Assembly (NCBI RefSeq): GCF_900176135.1
Contig: NZ_FWWW01000075.1
Location: 62,001-126,000, forward strand
DNA from: Hymenobacter roseosalivarius DSM 11622
GTDB lineage: Bacteria > Bacteroidota > Bacteroidia > Cytophagales > Hymenobacteraceae
Reading direction: 5' to 3'
DNA: 64,000 bases
Positions 1 to 8,458 of the stretch are shown here, in pieces. A model generated the notes under the pieces. The model did no database searches. It was given only the letters and a program-made list of their open reading frames with translations, and was not told the DNA's origin. The position numbers and the translations under genes are program-made. Positions within the stretch are counted from its first letter, which is position 1; each line of letters begins with the position of its first letter.

Positions 1-1420
1 CGGCATTATCAATATCAAGCACATCGATTTTGTGCTCTTCAGTGGGCCGGTACTTATTTACACCTACTATAATTTCCTTGCCTGAGTCGATACGTGCCTG
101 CTTGCGGGCCGCAGCTTCTTCGATCCTCATTTTGGGTAAGCCAGTCTCAATGGCTTTGGCCATACCACCCAGCTCTTCCACTTCCTGAATCAGCGCCCAG
201 GCTTTATCGGCGAGCTGGTGGGTGAGGCTTTCCACATAATACGAGCCGCCCCACGGGTCCACGACGCGGGTAATGTCGGTTTCGTGCTGGAGGTACAGTT
301 GGGTGTTGCGGGCAATACGGGCCGAGAAGTCGGTGGGCAGAGCAATGGCCTCATCCAGCGCATTGGTGTGCAGGCTTTGGGTGCCGCCCAACGCGGCGGC
401 CATTGCCTCAATGCAGGTACGCGCTACGTTGTTGAAAGGGTCCTGCTCCGTCAGAGAATAGCCCGAGGTCTGGCAGTGCGTGCGCAACGCCAGCGACTTT
501 GGGTTCTGGGGGGCAAATTGCTGCATGAGCTTGGCCCACAACAGGCGCCCGGCACGCAGCTTGGCAATTTCCATGAAGTGGTTCATGCCAATTGCCCAGA
601 AAAACGACAGTCGGGGGGCAAATTGGTCTACGTCCATGCCCACGGCCAGGCCGGCGCGCACGTATTCAAGGCCGTCGGCGAGGGTGTAGGCCAGCTCCAG
701 GTCGGCGGTGGCGCCAGCTTCCTGCATGTGATAGCCGCTGATGCTGATGGAGTTGAAGCGCGGCATGTGCTGGGCCGTATAGGCAAAGATGTCGGCGATG
801 ATGCGCATGCTCGGCGCGGGCGGATAGATGTAGGTATTGCGCACCATAAATTCCTTCAGAATATCATTCTGAATGGTGCCCGCCAGCTTCTCCGGACTCA
901 CACCCTGCTCCGCCGCCGCCACGATGTAAAAGGCCATAATCGGCAGCACGGCCCCGTTCATGGTCATCGATACCGACATCTGATCCAGCGGAATCTGGTC
1001 GAAGAGAATCTTCATATCCTCTACCGAGTCGATGGCGACGCCCGCTTTGCCCACGTCGCCCTCCACGCGCGGGTGGTCGGAGTCGTAGCCGCGGTGCGTC
1101 GCCAGATCAAAGGCGACAGAAAGGCCTTTTTGCCCCCCAGCCAAGTTTCGACGGTAGAAAGCGTTGCTTTCCTCAGCCGTCGAAAACCCCGCGTATTGCC
1201 GGATGGTCCACGGATTCTGCACGTACATGGTAGCGTAGGGCCCCCGTAGGTAAGGCGCTACGCCTGCTCCGAACCCCAGATGATCGAGGCCGGCGGCATC
1301 TTGGGCCGTGTAGTAGCTACGGACTGGAATCTGTTCGGGCGTCAGTGCCTGCGTGGGCGCGGCCGGGGCGGGCGGCAACGGCGCCGCATCGTATGGAATC
1401 CGGGAAAAGTCAGGCTTCAT
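1..1420 (-). CDS. mutB: Methylmalonyl-CoA mutase large (catalytic) subunit, 3' end cut by window edge
   Basis: The catalytic alpha chain of the adenosylcobalamin-dependent mutase interconverts methylmalonyl-CoA and succinyl-CoA in cytosolic propionate metabolism. The ATG is at 1420 and about 473 of the usual ~710 codons are visible. The missing part would carry the C-terminal B12-binding domain with its DxHxxG motif. Visible family landmarks are [19 protein letters not shown] near residue 63, [20 protein letters not shown] in the TIM barrel, and [11 protein letters not shown]. It lies 163 bases downstream of mutA on the same strand, the usual heterodimer pair, with a REP-like hairpin in the gap. 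The identity is firm; only the C-terminus is unseen. Confidence 0.95.
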   Translation of the reverse strand, partial: MKPDFSRIPYDAAPLPPAPAAPTQALTPEQIPVRSYYTAQDAAGLDHLGFGAGVAPYLRGPYATMYVQNPWTIRQYAGFSTAEESNAFYRRNLAGGQKGLSVAFDLATHRGYDSDHPRVEGDVGKAGVAIDSVEDMKILFDQIPLDQMSVSMTMNGAVLPIMAFYIVAAAEQGVSPEKLAGTIQNDILKEFMVRNTYIYPPAPSMRIIADIFAYTAQHMPRFNSISISGYHMQEAGATADLELAYTLADGLEYVRAGLAVGMDVDQFAPRLSFFWAIGMNHFMEIAKLRAGRLLWAKLMQQFAPQNPKSLALRTHCQTSGYSLTEQDPFNNVARTCIEAMAAALGGTQSLHTNALDEAIALPTDFSARIARNTQLYLQHETDITRVVDPWGGSYYVESLTHQLADKAWALIQEVEELGGMAKAIETGLPKMRIEEAAARKQARIDSGKEIIVGVNKYRPTEEHKIDVLDIDNA

Positions 1421-1493
1421 GGTTGGGTGAGGTGAAAGTGGCCTGGGAAGTGTTTGAAAATTCGAACGTCGTGCTTGATCTAGCCTCCCGCAG

Positions 1494-1571
1494 GAAGCAT
1501 CTCGCGTGTTTCATTGCTTAGCTTGGCAACGTCAGCACACGAGATGCTTCGCGCTGCTCAGCATGACAGAC
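1494..1571. repeat. REP-like inverted repeat (GTCATGC family)
   Basis: Arms GAAGCATCTCGCGTGT (1494-1509) and ACACGAGATGCTTC (1537-1550) are inverted, and the right side continues to CAGCATGACAG. The same word series (GTCATGC, GAGC, GAAGCATCTCG) recurs at 60492-60586, so this is one copy of a dispersed intergenic repeat rather than a plain terminator. It sits between mutA and mutB, where it could affect relative transcript levels; that effect is inference. Confidence 0.75.
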
Positions 1572-1583
1572 GTAATCATTATA

Positions 1584-3383
1584 TTATTTCTTTCCCTGCA
1601 AACGGGCCAGCATATCGTCGGTGTTGTAGCCATTTACGCTGAACTCGTGAAAGCCGTGGCGCTGCACGGCGGCTTGCATGGTTGCCACGTCGCTGGATAG
1701 CAAGGTGGGCAGATGCACCGAAAGGTCGGCAGAATCAGGAGCGGATACTTCGCGGGCTAGGGCTCGGTATTGCTCAATGGTAGCGTACATTAAAGTCGCC
1801 GTTTCGGGCGTGGAATACAGCACTGATAACGTATCGGCCGGCGGGTCGGCTAGCGGAAGCGCCGCTTGCTCCTCGGTGGGAAGGGTTTTGAGAAAGGAAT
1901 CCAGAATGGTGCGGTTGGCATCCTGACCCAAAAGCACCACCGCAGCCCGCTGATTCTGCTGCAACTGCCGCCGAAAATGCAAAGCCGTTACCAGGCTCAA
2001 CACCTCGGTAGGATACGTAGCACGGGTCGTGTCGAAGTCGCGGCTACGCAACAGCTTTTTCGGATCGAACTCAAACTCTTCCTGGGGTTGCGTGAAGCGG
2101 TTGGTGCCCACTATTACCTGCTCGCCGGTAGCTATGCGATTAAACTGCTGACGGCTGACAGTGCGCAGCTCTTCCAGCGCACTGCCCCAGGCTTTGGGTA
2201 AGCCGCCTTTTGCCTCGGTTGCCTGAAAAAGTGCCCATCCCTCACGCGCCAGGGTGTCGGTGAGCGTTTCGAGATAGTAGGAGCCTGCGGCGGGGTCTGT
2301 TACGCGGCCCAGTTGCGATTCTTCGCGCAAAATAACGGAAAGGTTGCGCGCCAGCCGCTCCGAAAACTCGCCCGGCTCGCGGTACAGGCTATCGAAGGGC
2401 GCGACGGTAAGGGAGGTAGCGCCGCCCAACACGGCGGCCATTGCCTCTGTCGTGAAGCGCAATAAGTTGGTATGCGGATCGAGGGTAGTTTGCAGCCACG
2501 ATGACGTGCTGGTATGGATGCGCAACGTAGCCGCGAGGCTGGGGGGCAAATTGAAGGCATGAAGCAGCGTTGCCCACAGCCGCCGCACGGCCCGCAGCTT
2601 GGCGATTTCCAGGAAGTAGCTGGTTCCTATGGCCAGGTGAAGCTGCATGGTAGCCGCCACGTCAGCCACGCTTAGCTCGGCGTTGGGCAGGTTTTGCAGA
2701 TAAGCTGCCGCCACATTCAGCGCGTAGCCAACCTGCTGGGTATTAGTGCCGCCCCGATTGCCAAAGAAGCTGGCATCAATAGTCAGCGCCTTAAACGTAG
2801 GCAGATGTTGGGTTAGCTTTACGACCGTTCGCAGCTCGGGCAAGTGGGTGGCGAGTTCCGTATTATGGTGATGAATGAGGGGATCAGTCAATAAAAAGCC
2901 CCCCAACTCCTCACTGGCGGCCAGAAGCCGCCGCAGTAGACTGGTTGGGTGGTGAGGCACCGAATACCCAATAAAAGTGGTGTCGAGCGGCAGAAAGCTG
3001 TGCAGATAGTCTACGTCGAAAGCACTGGCGTCATCAGAGAAGACAAAATGCACACCGTCGGCGCCACGGTCCAGACTTATACGGGCCTGGTCTACGGCCT
3101 CATGGCCGCTGTTTTGCGCCGCCACGCGCACCACGGGCACGTTGCGCCAAGAGCGGTCGGGAGCAGCAGGCTCCGGTAGGAGAGGAGATGGCAAAGCGCC
3201 TAACACTTCCAGCGCCTCGCGGTGGTAAAACGGCTGTACGCTGAACCCTTCGGTTGTCTGCCACAGCAGCGTGGCGGGGTCCGTACCTTTTAAGTTGCGG
3301 TGGATGCGCTCCTGCCAGGCCTCCGTGCTGACGGGTTGAAACTCGGGAAACGAAACGGGTGCCGGGCGTGGGGTATCGGCCAT
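1584..3383 (-). CDS. mutA: Methylmalonyl-CoA mutase small subunit
   Basis: This 599-residue protein is the beta chain of the heterodimeric mutase. It has the same TIM-barrel fold as the catalytic chain but has lost catalysis. The barrel segment SFFGNRGGTNTQQVGYALNV lies near residues 208-227, followed by EIAKLRAVRRLWATLL and DPAAGSYYLETLT, both close parallels of mutB segments. The C-terminal region lacks a DxHxxG cobalamin-binding motif, as expected for the small subunit. The start at 3383 gives MADTPRPAPVSFPEF. It is the first gene of a two-gene unit with mutB. A cobalamin adenosyltransferase gene at 48.8 kb would supply the cofactor. Confidence 0.93.
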   Translation of the reverse strand: MADTPRPAPVSFPEFQPVSTEAWQERIHRNLKGTDPATLLWQTTEGFSVQPFYHREALEVLGALPSPLLPEPAAPDRSWRNVPVVRVAAQNSGHEAVDQARISLDRGADGVHFVFSDDASAFDVDYLHSFLPLDTTFIGYSVPHHPTSLLRRLLAASEELGGFLLTDPLIHHHNTELATHLPELRTVVKLTQHLPTFKALTIDASFFGNRGGTNTQQVGYALNVAAAYLQNLPNAELSVADVAATMQLHLAIGTSYFLEIAKLRAVRRLWATLLHAFNLPPSLAATLRIHTSTSSWLQTTLDPHTNLLRFTTEAMAAVLGGATSLTVAPFDSLYREPGEFSERLARNLSVILREESQLGRVTDPAAGSYYLETLTDTLAREGWALFQATEAKGGLPKAWGSALEELRTVSRQQFNRIATGEQVIVGTNRFTQPQEEFEFDPKKLLRSRDFDTTRATYPTEVLSLVTALHFRRQLQQNQRAAVVLLGQDANRTILDSFLKTLPTEEQAALPLADPPADTLSVLYSTPETATLMYATIEQYRALAREVSAPDSADLSVHLPTLLSSDVATMQAAVQRHGFHEFSVNGYNTDDMLARLQGKK

Positions 3384-3616
3384 ACGGGGATAGTAAAAAG
3401 CCTCTGATTCCGGTAAGGAATGCGGGTTAAAGATACCGGATTGGGGTTATAATGGCGACTTGGGTCCGTTGATTGTACGGCGGCGTACGGCATCTGGCTT
3501 TGTTCGCTCACATAACCTGAGCTTCTCTCTTTGTTATTAAGGGCGGCTCATGTCGAGAAAAAGCCTGTTCTAGTCAACTCTATGCTAGGCCTGGGCGAAA
3601 GCACAAAGACCCGCGT

Positions 3617-3624
3617 TATCTTTG
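3617..3624 (+). promoter_or_regulatory. Bacteroidota -7 box (TATCTTTG) for the 5'-nucleotidase pair
   Basis: TATCTTTG fits the TAnnTTTG consensus of Bacteroidota primary sigma factor promoters. It lies 30 bases before the ATG at 3655. No clear -33 TTTG is seen. The position argues against any start codon at or before 3624. Confidence 0.55.
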
Positions 3625-3654
3625 CCATCCGTCTGTTCGCCTTTTGCTGTTTTT

Positions 3655-4416
3655 ATGCACTTTCTCCGCTCCCGTGTCGCTGGCCTCGGTCTGCTTCTTG
3701 CCGTTACCGTCGCGCCCGCCTGTCAGCGCGGGCCCTACGTGGCTAAGCCCACGCTAGCACCCACCACGGCCCAGCCCGTAGGTCAGACACTGCCTCCCGA
3801 CCCTAAAATAGCAGCCCTTATTGAGCCTTACCAGCAGAAGGTAACGCGGCAAATGGTGGAGGTGATAGGTACAGTGCCCGTAGCCATCAGCAAAAACGCA
3901 GGTGAATCGCCCCTGGCCAACTTCGTGGCCGATATTCAGCGCCAGCGCGCTACCGCCGTCACGGGCAAATCCATTGATATAGGCGTAATAACCAACGGAG
4001 GCCTGCGCACGAATATTCCAGCCGGCTCGCTCACGCTGGGGGGTATTTTTGAGCTCATGCCTTTCGAAAATGAATTGGTTGTGCTTGACGCGCCCGGCCC
4101 AGTGATGCAGCAGCTATTCGACTATTCGGCCCGTAGTAAGATGGCGGTTTCAGGTGCTACCTACGCGGTAAGTGCCGATGGCCAGCCAACCAATATTCTA
4201 ATTGGTGGTCGGCCTTTCAACCCGGCCCAAACCTATACCGTCGCTATTTCCGATTATCTGGCCGGCGGTGGTGATAATATGGTGTTCTTCAAACCCATTA
4301 AGCCTCGGGGCACTGGTGTACTGCTGCGCAATGCTATTGCTGACCATATTCGTCAGCTTACTAAAGAAGGCAAGCCCGTGGAGGCCAAAGTAGAGGGCCG
4401 GGTGAAAGTCATTTAA
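3655..4416 (+). CDS. 5'-nucleotidase C-terminal domain lipoprotein
   Basis: This 253-residue protein begins MHFLRSRVAGLGLLLAVTVAPACQ written as a signal peptide with lipobox VAPAC, so it is a predicted lipoprotein. The mature part matches the 5_nucleotid_C domain: ITNGGLRTNIPAGSLTLG followed by FELMPFENELVVLD, then SDYLAGGGDNMVFF. In one-chain enzymes such as UshA this domain binds the nucleotide base and moves against the metallophosphatase domain, which here is the next gene (4496). I chose 3655 because upstream in-frame starts fall on the -7 box. The likely role is the substrate-binding half of a two-protein nucleotidase. Confidence 0.85.
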   Translation: MHFLRSRVAGLGLLLAVTVAPACQRGPYVAKPTLAPTTAQPVGQTLPPDPKIAALIEPYQQKVTRQMVEVIGTVPVAISKNAGESPLANFVADIQRQRATAVTGKSIDIGVITNGGLRTNIPAGSLTLGGIFELMPFENELVVLDAPGPVMQQLFDYSARSKMAVSGATYAVSADGQPTNILIGGRPFNPAQTYTVAISDYLAGGGDNMVFFKPIKPRGTGVLLRNAIADHIRQLTKEGKPVEAKVEGRVKVI

Positions 4417-4495
4417 CAGCTATCAGATTGTTAATAGGTAATGGTGAGTCATCAGCTAATAAAAGTTTTGTTAAATGTTCATTGCTGCCTGTTAA

Positions 4496-5425
4496 ATGAA
4501 ATCCATGAACCGTCGCGACTTTCTTAAAAACTCGACCCTTGGCGCCGCTAGCTTAAGCTTGTTGGGTGTGCCAGCGTTGGCCCGCGACGCGAAAAGCTCG
4601 CGCCTCACTATTCTGCATACCAACGACATGCACTCGCGCATCGAGCCGTTTCCGGAAGGCAGCGGGCAGTTTGCGGGCATGGGTGGCATGGCGCGGCGGG
4701 CTACGCTGATCCAGCAAATTCGGGCGCAGGAACCCAACGTACTGCTACTCGACTCCGGCGACGTTTTTCAAGGCACTCCATATTTCAACTTCTTTGGAGG
4801 AGAGCTGGAGTTCAAGCTGATGTCGCAGATGGGCTACGATGCCGGCACGCTTGGCAACCATGATTTTGATAACGGTTTGGAAGGACTGGCCAAGCAGTTG
4901 CCTAACGCGAACTTCCCCTTTCTGATAGCCAACTACGATTTCTTACAAACACCGCTGGCTGGTCGTTTTCAGCCCTATAAGGTGTTCACGAAAGCCGGAC
5001 ACCGCATCGGAGTTTTTGGGTTGGGCATTGAAATGGCTGGCTTGGTAGCCGACAAAAATTTTGGCAAAACCGTGTATCTCGATCCTATTGCCACGGCCCG
5101 TACCACCGTGGCTCGTTTGCGCGACACTGAGCGTTGCGATTTGGTTATTTGCCTGTCGCACTTGGGATATCAGTACAAAAATGAAAAAGTTGATGACCAT
5201 AAATTAGCCGCGCAAGTAGCTGGCATCGACTTAATTTTGGGCGGCCACACGCACACCTTCCTCGATGCGCCCGTGCCCATTGACGGCCCCAGCGGGCACC
5301 GGACGCTGATTAACCAGGTTGGTTGGTCGGGAATCAACCTCGGCCGTTTGGACTATGAGTTCGAGCGCAAGTCGCGACGCCCTACTGTTGCGGCAGCTTC
5401 CGTCGTCACCGTGCGAACGGCCTGA
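4496..5425 (+). CDS. Tat-exported metallophosphatase (5'-nucleotidase N-terminal domain)
   Basis: This 309-residue protein begins with a twin-arginine signal (NRRDFLKNS, residues 5-13) ending near LARDAK. The calcineurin-like metal site is complete: HTNDMH (41-46), DSGDVFQG (86-93), GNHDFDNG (120-127) and GGHTHTFLD (near 250). It should remove phosphate from nucleotides or related esters outside the cytoplasm. It follows the gene for the matching C-terminal domain by 79 bases, reversing the order found in fused UshA/NadN enzymes. A second in-frame ATG at 4505 would also keep the Tat motif. The exact substrate cannot be told. Confidence 0.88.
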   Translation: MKSMNRRDFLKNSTLGAASLSLLGVPALARDAKSSRLTILHTNDMHSRIEPFPEGSGQFAGMGGMARRATLIQQIRAQEPNVLLLDSGDVFQGTPYFNFFGGELEFKLMSQMGYDAGTLGNHDFDNGLEGLAKQLPNANFPFLIANYDFLQTPLAGRFQPYKVFTKAGHRIGVFGLGIEMAGLVADKNFGKTVYLDPIATARTTVARLRDTERCDLVICLSHLGYQYKNEKVDDHKLAAQVAGIDLILGGHTHTFLDAPVPIDGPSGHRTLINQVGWSGINLGRLDYEFERKSRRPTVAAASVVTVRTA

Positions 5426-5566
5426 CAAAAGCAAGGAGTCGGGCGTTTTTTTGTGTCCTGACTTTTCCACATTTTTGTCTCCCCCTAATATAATCGGGGC
5501 GCGGTCGGCCCGTGCTCCGATGATTTTACCTGACCCTGCACCCGTTGCTTTTGTCCTATATAGTTG

Positions 5567-7060
5567 ATGCTGAAGGATTGCCAAACCGTATGGGCCAACT
5601 GTCTTCGCGTCATCAAGGCAAACATTGGTGAGCAGAGTTTCCGCACCTGGTTCGAACCCATCGTGCCGGTGCAGCTCCACCATAATGTCCTGATTATTCA
5701 GGTTCCCAGCCAGTTCTTTTATGAATGGCTGGAGGAGCATTATGTGGATGTACTCAAGAAAAGCATCTACCAGGAGCTGGGCCACGAAGGCCGTTTGGAA
5801 TACAGCATTGTAGTTGATCAGGGCAACGGCCAATCGAAGCCGCGGACGGTGAACATCCCCACGTCGCGCAAAGCGGCGTATCCCGCGCCCGGCAATAACA
5901 GCGCGACCCAAGTAGCGGCTAGCGCTCAAACGGCCAGTGCCCGCAACGTGGCCGCCGCCGCCAGCGCACCCGCCAACCCTGACACCCTACGGAACCCGTT
6001 TGAGGCCGCGAAGGGCATTGATCGGAATTACCTGAAGTCGCAGCTCAACCATACGTACTCTTTCGAGAACTACATAGAGGGCGACTGTAACCGTTTGGCC
6101 CGCTCAGCGGGTTTGGCCGTTGCCAATAAGCCGGGTACTACCAGTTTCAATCCGCTGATGATTTATGGCGGCGTAGGCTTGGGCAAAACGCATTTGGTGC
6201 AAGCCATCGGCAACCACGTCAAGGCCACTACGCCCGATAAGTTCGTGCTTTACGTGTCGGCGGAGAAGTTTACGAATCAGTTTATTGAGAGCCTGCGCAG
6301 CAACGCGGTGCAGGACTTCGCCAACTTCTACCTGCTGGTAGACACGCTGATTCTGGACGACGTGCAGTTTTTGTCGGGTAAGGATAAAACCCAGGAAATG
6401 TTCTTTCACATCTTCAACCACCTGCACCAGGCCGGCCGTCAGATTGTGATGACTTCCGACCGGCCTCCGCGCGACCTTAATGGTTTGGAAGACCGGCTTC
6501 TATCCCGCTTCAAGTGGGGCCTCACGGCTGACTTGCAGAGCCCGGACTTCGAGACGCGCATGGCCATTATTCAGAACAAAATGCAGCAGGATGGCATCGA
6601 CATCCCGCCGCAGGTAGTGGAGTATCTGGCCCACTCCGTGAACACCAACGTGCGCGAGCTGGAAGGGGTACTTATTTCGCTGGTGGCTCAAAGTAGCCTC
6701 AACCGCCGCGAGATTGACCTGGAAATGGCCAAACAGGCCCTGCGCCACATCATTGAGGAAGTAGAGGCCGAAGTCAATCTGGATTTCATTCAGAAAACCG
6801 TGGCGGAATATTTCAGCATTCCGGTTGATTTGCTGAAGGCTAAAACCCGCAAGAAAGAAGTTGTAACGGCTCGTCAGGTGGCCATGTATTTTGCGAAGGA
6901 GCATACCAGCCATTCACTCAAAAGCATCGGCCACAACTTCGGCGGCCGCGACCATAGTACCGTCATTCACTCCGTTCAAACCGTGTCGGACCTGATTGAT
7001 AGCGATAAAAGCTTCCGCAGCACCATCGCGGAGCTACGCAAGAAATTCGCAGGCAAGTAG
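5567..7060 (+). CDS. dnaA: Chromosomal replication initiator protein DnaA
   Basis: This 497-residue protein is the AAA+ initiator that binds DnaA boxes and melts the origin. Domain I covers about residues 1-85 (NIGEQSFRTWFEPIVPV). A low-complexity Ala-rich linker follows to about 140. The AAA+ core has Walker A GGVGLGKTHL (near 201-210), Walker B LILDDVQFL (near 263) and the arginine-finger stretch LLSRFKWGL. Domain IV ends in the DnaA-box-binding signature GGRDHSTVIHS. A TTG precedes the ATG at 5567; the ATG is preferred. Only one loose DnaA box is seen upstream, so an origin here is not supported. A strong terminator follows at 7086. Confidence 0.98.
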   Translation: MLKDCQTVWANCLRVIKANIGEQSFRTWFEPIVPVQLHHNVLIIQVPSQFFYEWLEEHYVDVLKKSIYQELGHEGRLEYSIVVDQGNGQSKPRTVNIPTSRKAAYPAPGNNSATQVAASAQTASARNVAAAASAPANPDTLRNPFEAAKGIDRNYLKSQLNHTYSFENYIEGDCNRLARSAGLAVANKPGTTSFNPLMIYGGVGLGKTHLVQAIGNHVKATTPDKFVLYVSAEKFTNQFIESLRSNAVQDFANFYLLVDTLILDDVQFLSGKDKTQEMFFHIFNHLHQAGRQIVMTSDRPPRDLNGLEDRLLSRFKWGLTADLQSPDFETRMAIIQNKMQQDGIDIPPQVVEYLAHSVNTNVRELEGVLISLVAQSSLNRREIDLEMAKQALRHIIEEVEAEVNLDFIQKTVAEYFSIPVDLLKAKTRKKEVVTARQVAMYFAKEHTSHSLKSIGHNFGGRDHSTVIHSVQTVSDLIDSDKSFRSTIAELRKKFAGK

Positions 7061-7085
7061 CCCTGAGGTTCCAGCTTGGGGCTGC

Positions 7086-7122
7086 AAAAAAGCCCCCCAG
7101 ACTAATCTGGGGGGCTTTTTTT
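7086..7122. terminator. Bidirectional terminator, GCCCCCC-family
   Basis: Perfect inverted repeat: AAAAAAGCCCCCCAGA (7086-7101), loop CTAA, and the complementary arm at 7106-7121 ending in a T run. It separates the convergent dnaA and the minus-strand gene at 7134. It shares its stem almost base for base with terminators at 25608, 30362, 41483 and 46331. Confidence 0.93.
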
Positions 7123-7133
7123 CTTTTAGAAGG

Positions 7134-7622
7134 TTAAGAGTTTGGCTGCGCATCGCGCAGAGGTACCTGGTGCTGATGGGCAAAGGCGCGCACTTGGTCG
7201 CGCAAGGTGCGTTTGCGCCGGGAGCCTCTTACTTCACGCATGCTCAGGTTATACTGGTCGCCGGCTTTGAGCTTAATGCGGAGCTGTTGCGCTACAAAGT
7301 CCAGGCTGGCAATATCCTCTGCCGCAAAAGCCTGCTTGGCCCGAAACAAACCGCCCTTGTGCACAATGTAGCCCGGCGTAAATTCCAGGTAGCTCTGGGT
7401 GCCAAAGACGGGCGCATTATGTACCAGTACATAGCCCAGATACACGAAGCTGAACACCAGAAACACCCAGTGCAGGAAGTGATAGTCGTTCACGCCGTCA
7501 TCCGACGACATGGAGAACAAAGTGTAGGCAATCCAGAAGCAGGCAATGAGTACCTGGCCCCAAAATGGGACGCGGGAGGTATTGGCTGGTTGCAGACGAA
7601 TGCGGGTAGAAGTAGCGGGCAT
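7134..7622 (-). CDS. Small membrane protein with PH-like cytosolic domain, unknown function
   Basis: This 162-residue protein is read from ATG 7622 (MPATSTRIRLQP). Two hydrophobic helices (about residues 19-35 and 46-66, the latter HWVFLVFSFVYLGYVLV) are followed by a soluble tail with FTPGYIVHKGGLFRAKQAF and IASLDFVAQQLRIKL. That tail resembles the bacterial PH / YdbT-like beta-sandwich often found after a helical hairpin. The C-terminal part is strongly basic. I do not recognise a named family. It converges with dnaA. Confidence 0.65.
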   Translation of the reverse strand: MPATSTRIRLQPANTSRVPFWGQVLIACFWIAYTLFSMSSDDGVNDYHFLHWVFLVFSFVYLGYVLVHNAPVFGTQSYLEFTPGYIVHKGGLFRAKQAFAAEDIASLDFVAQQLRIKLKAGDQYNLSMREVRGSRRKRTLRDQVRAFAHQHQVPLRDAQPNS

Positions 7623-7658
7623 AGAAAGAACAGATAGTTCGGCAAAAAGCAAAGTAAA

Positions 7659-7697
7659 CTAAAAACCGGCAAGGCTGTGGGCATTACCGGTTTTTAG
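7659..7697. terminator. Terminator hairpin
   Basis: Inverted repeat CTAAAAACCGG (7659-7669) and CCGGTTTTTAG (7687-7697) with a 17-base loop. It lies between the minus-strand gene at 7754 and the start of the next minus-strand gene, so it most likely ends the osmC-family transcript. Confidence 0.75.
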
Positions 7698-7753
7698 TTG
7701 CTTCGCAATATTTACCTGCTGGATTAACTAACGAGCGTTATCACCAGCAAAAA

Positions 7754-8179
7754 TTACTTCAGGCTTGCGCTCAGCGTCATTTCGGGCACAGCTTGCAGGA
7801 GCTGCGAAATAGGGCAGTTTAGCTTGGCGTCTTCGGCGTGCTTCTGGAAGTCTTCGGGTGAAATGCCGGTTACCTGCCCTTCCGTCGTGACGTGAATTTT
7901 GGTGACTTTGGGCTTGCCATCTACCGTATCCATGGTCACCTTCGATTCGGTATTGAGCTGTTGGACCTGGGCACCGGCCTTGCTGAGCTGAATGGCTAAA
8001 TACATGGTGTAGCAGCCCGCGTGCGCCGCGCCCACCAACTCCTCCGGATTGGTGCCTTGCTTGCCTTCGAAACGGCTGCCAACCGAATATGGCGCGTTCA
8101 GGGCGCCGCTCTGGGTGGTGAGGGTACCGCTGCCTTTTTGGTCGCCGTTCCAAATGGCCTTGCCTGCATGATCTGCCAT
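7754..8179 (-). CDS. OsmC/Ohr family peroxidase
   Basis: This 141-residue cytosolic protein is of the OsmC family, whose members reduce organic hydroperoxides with two cysteines. The peroxidatic cysteine is in AAHAGCYTMYLA (near residue 55) and the resolving cysteine in LNCPISQLL (near 123). The N-terminal GKAIWNGDQKGSGTLTT and the GTNPEELVGAAHAGC block are typical of OsmC rather than Ohr. The length fits the family. It is monocistronic by spacing and followed by the hairpin at 7659. About 280 bases without a gene separate it from the divergent GH3 gene. Confidence 0.9.
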   Translation of the reverse strand: MADHAGKAIWNGDQKGSGTLTTQSGALNAPYSVGSRFEGKQGTNPEELVGAAHAGCYTMYLAIQLSKAGAQVQQLNTESKVTMDTVDGKPKVTKIHVTTEGQVTGISPEDFQKHAEDAKLNCPISQLLQAVPEMTLSASLK

Positions 8180-8458
8180 GATGTGATGAGTAAGGGGTGA
8201 AAAATGGGTTGATATAATCTACCAACCTATAAAATGCGCGTTGGGTTGTGGTGTCTGATAAATTTGGAGTGACAGAGGCAATTTGCCGCGACAGCAACAG
8301 TTATTAGCCGATTATACAGTCTGTTGGACGCTTAGGTTAAATTAATCCGATAATTTGCCCCCCGGTTAGTACTTACGCTACTAAAATTCGTACGTATTTC
8401 TCGGTATGACGTGCTGGCGCCGGGTACGTAGTTATTTCAGAAACTTTTTCGCTTGTTT

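Noticed and set aside
218..1249. A 343-codon plus-strand open frame across the mutB region
   Set aside because: It is antisense to the clear mutB coding frame, has a low-complexity His/Arg/Gly-rich translation, and matches no family; a shadow frame in GC-rich DNA.
5426..5566. Replication origin upstream of dnaA
   Set aside because: Only one loose DnaA box (TTTTCCACA at 5463-5471) and no AT-rich unwinding element or box cluster. dnaA position alone is not evidence in this phylum.
5231..5929. A 232-codon minus-strand frame between the metallophosphatase and dnaA
   Set aside because: It runs antisense through two confident genes and has no recognisable motif or start signal.
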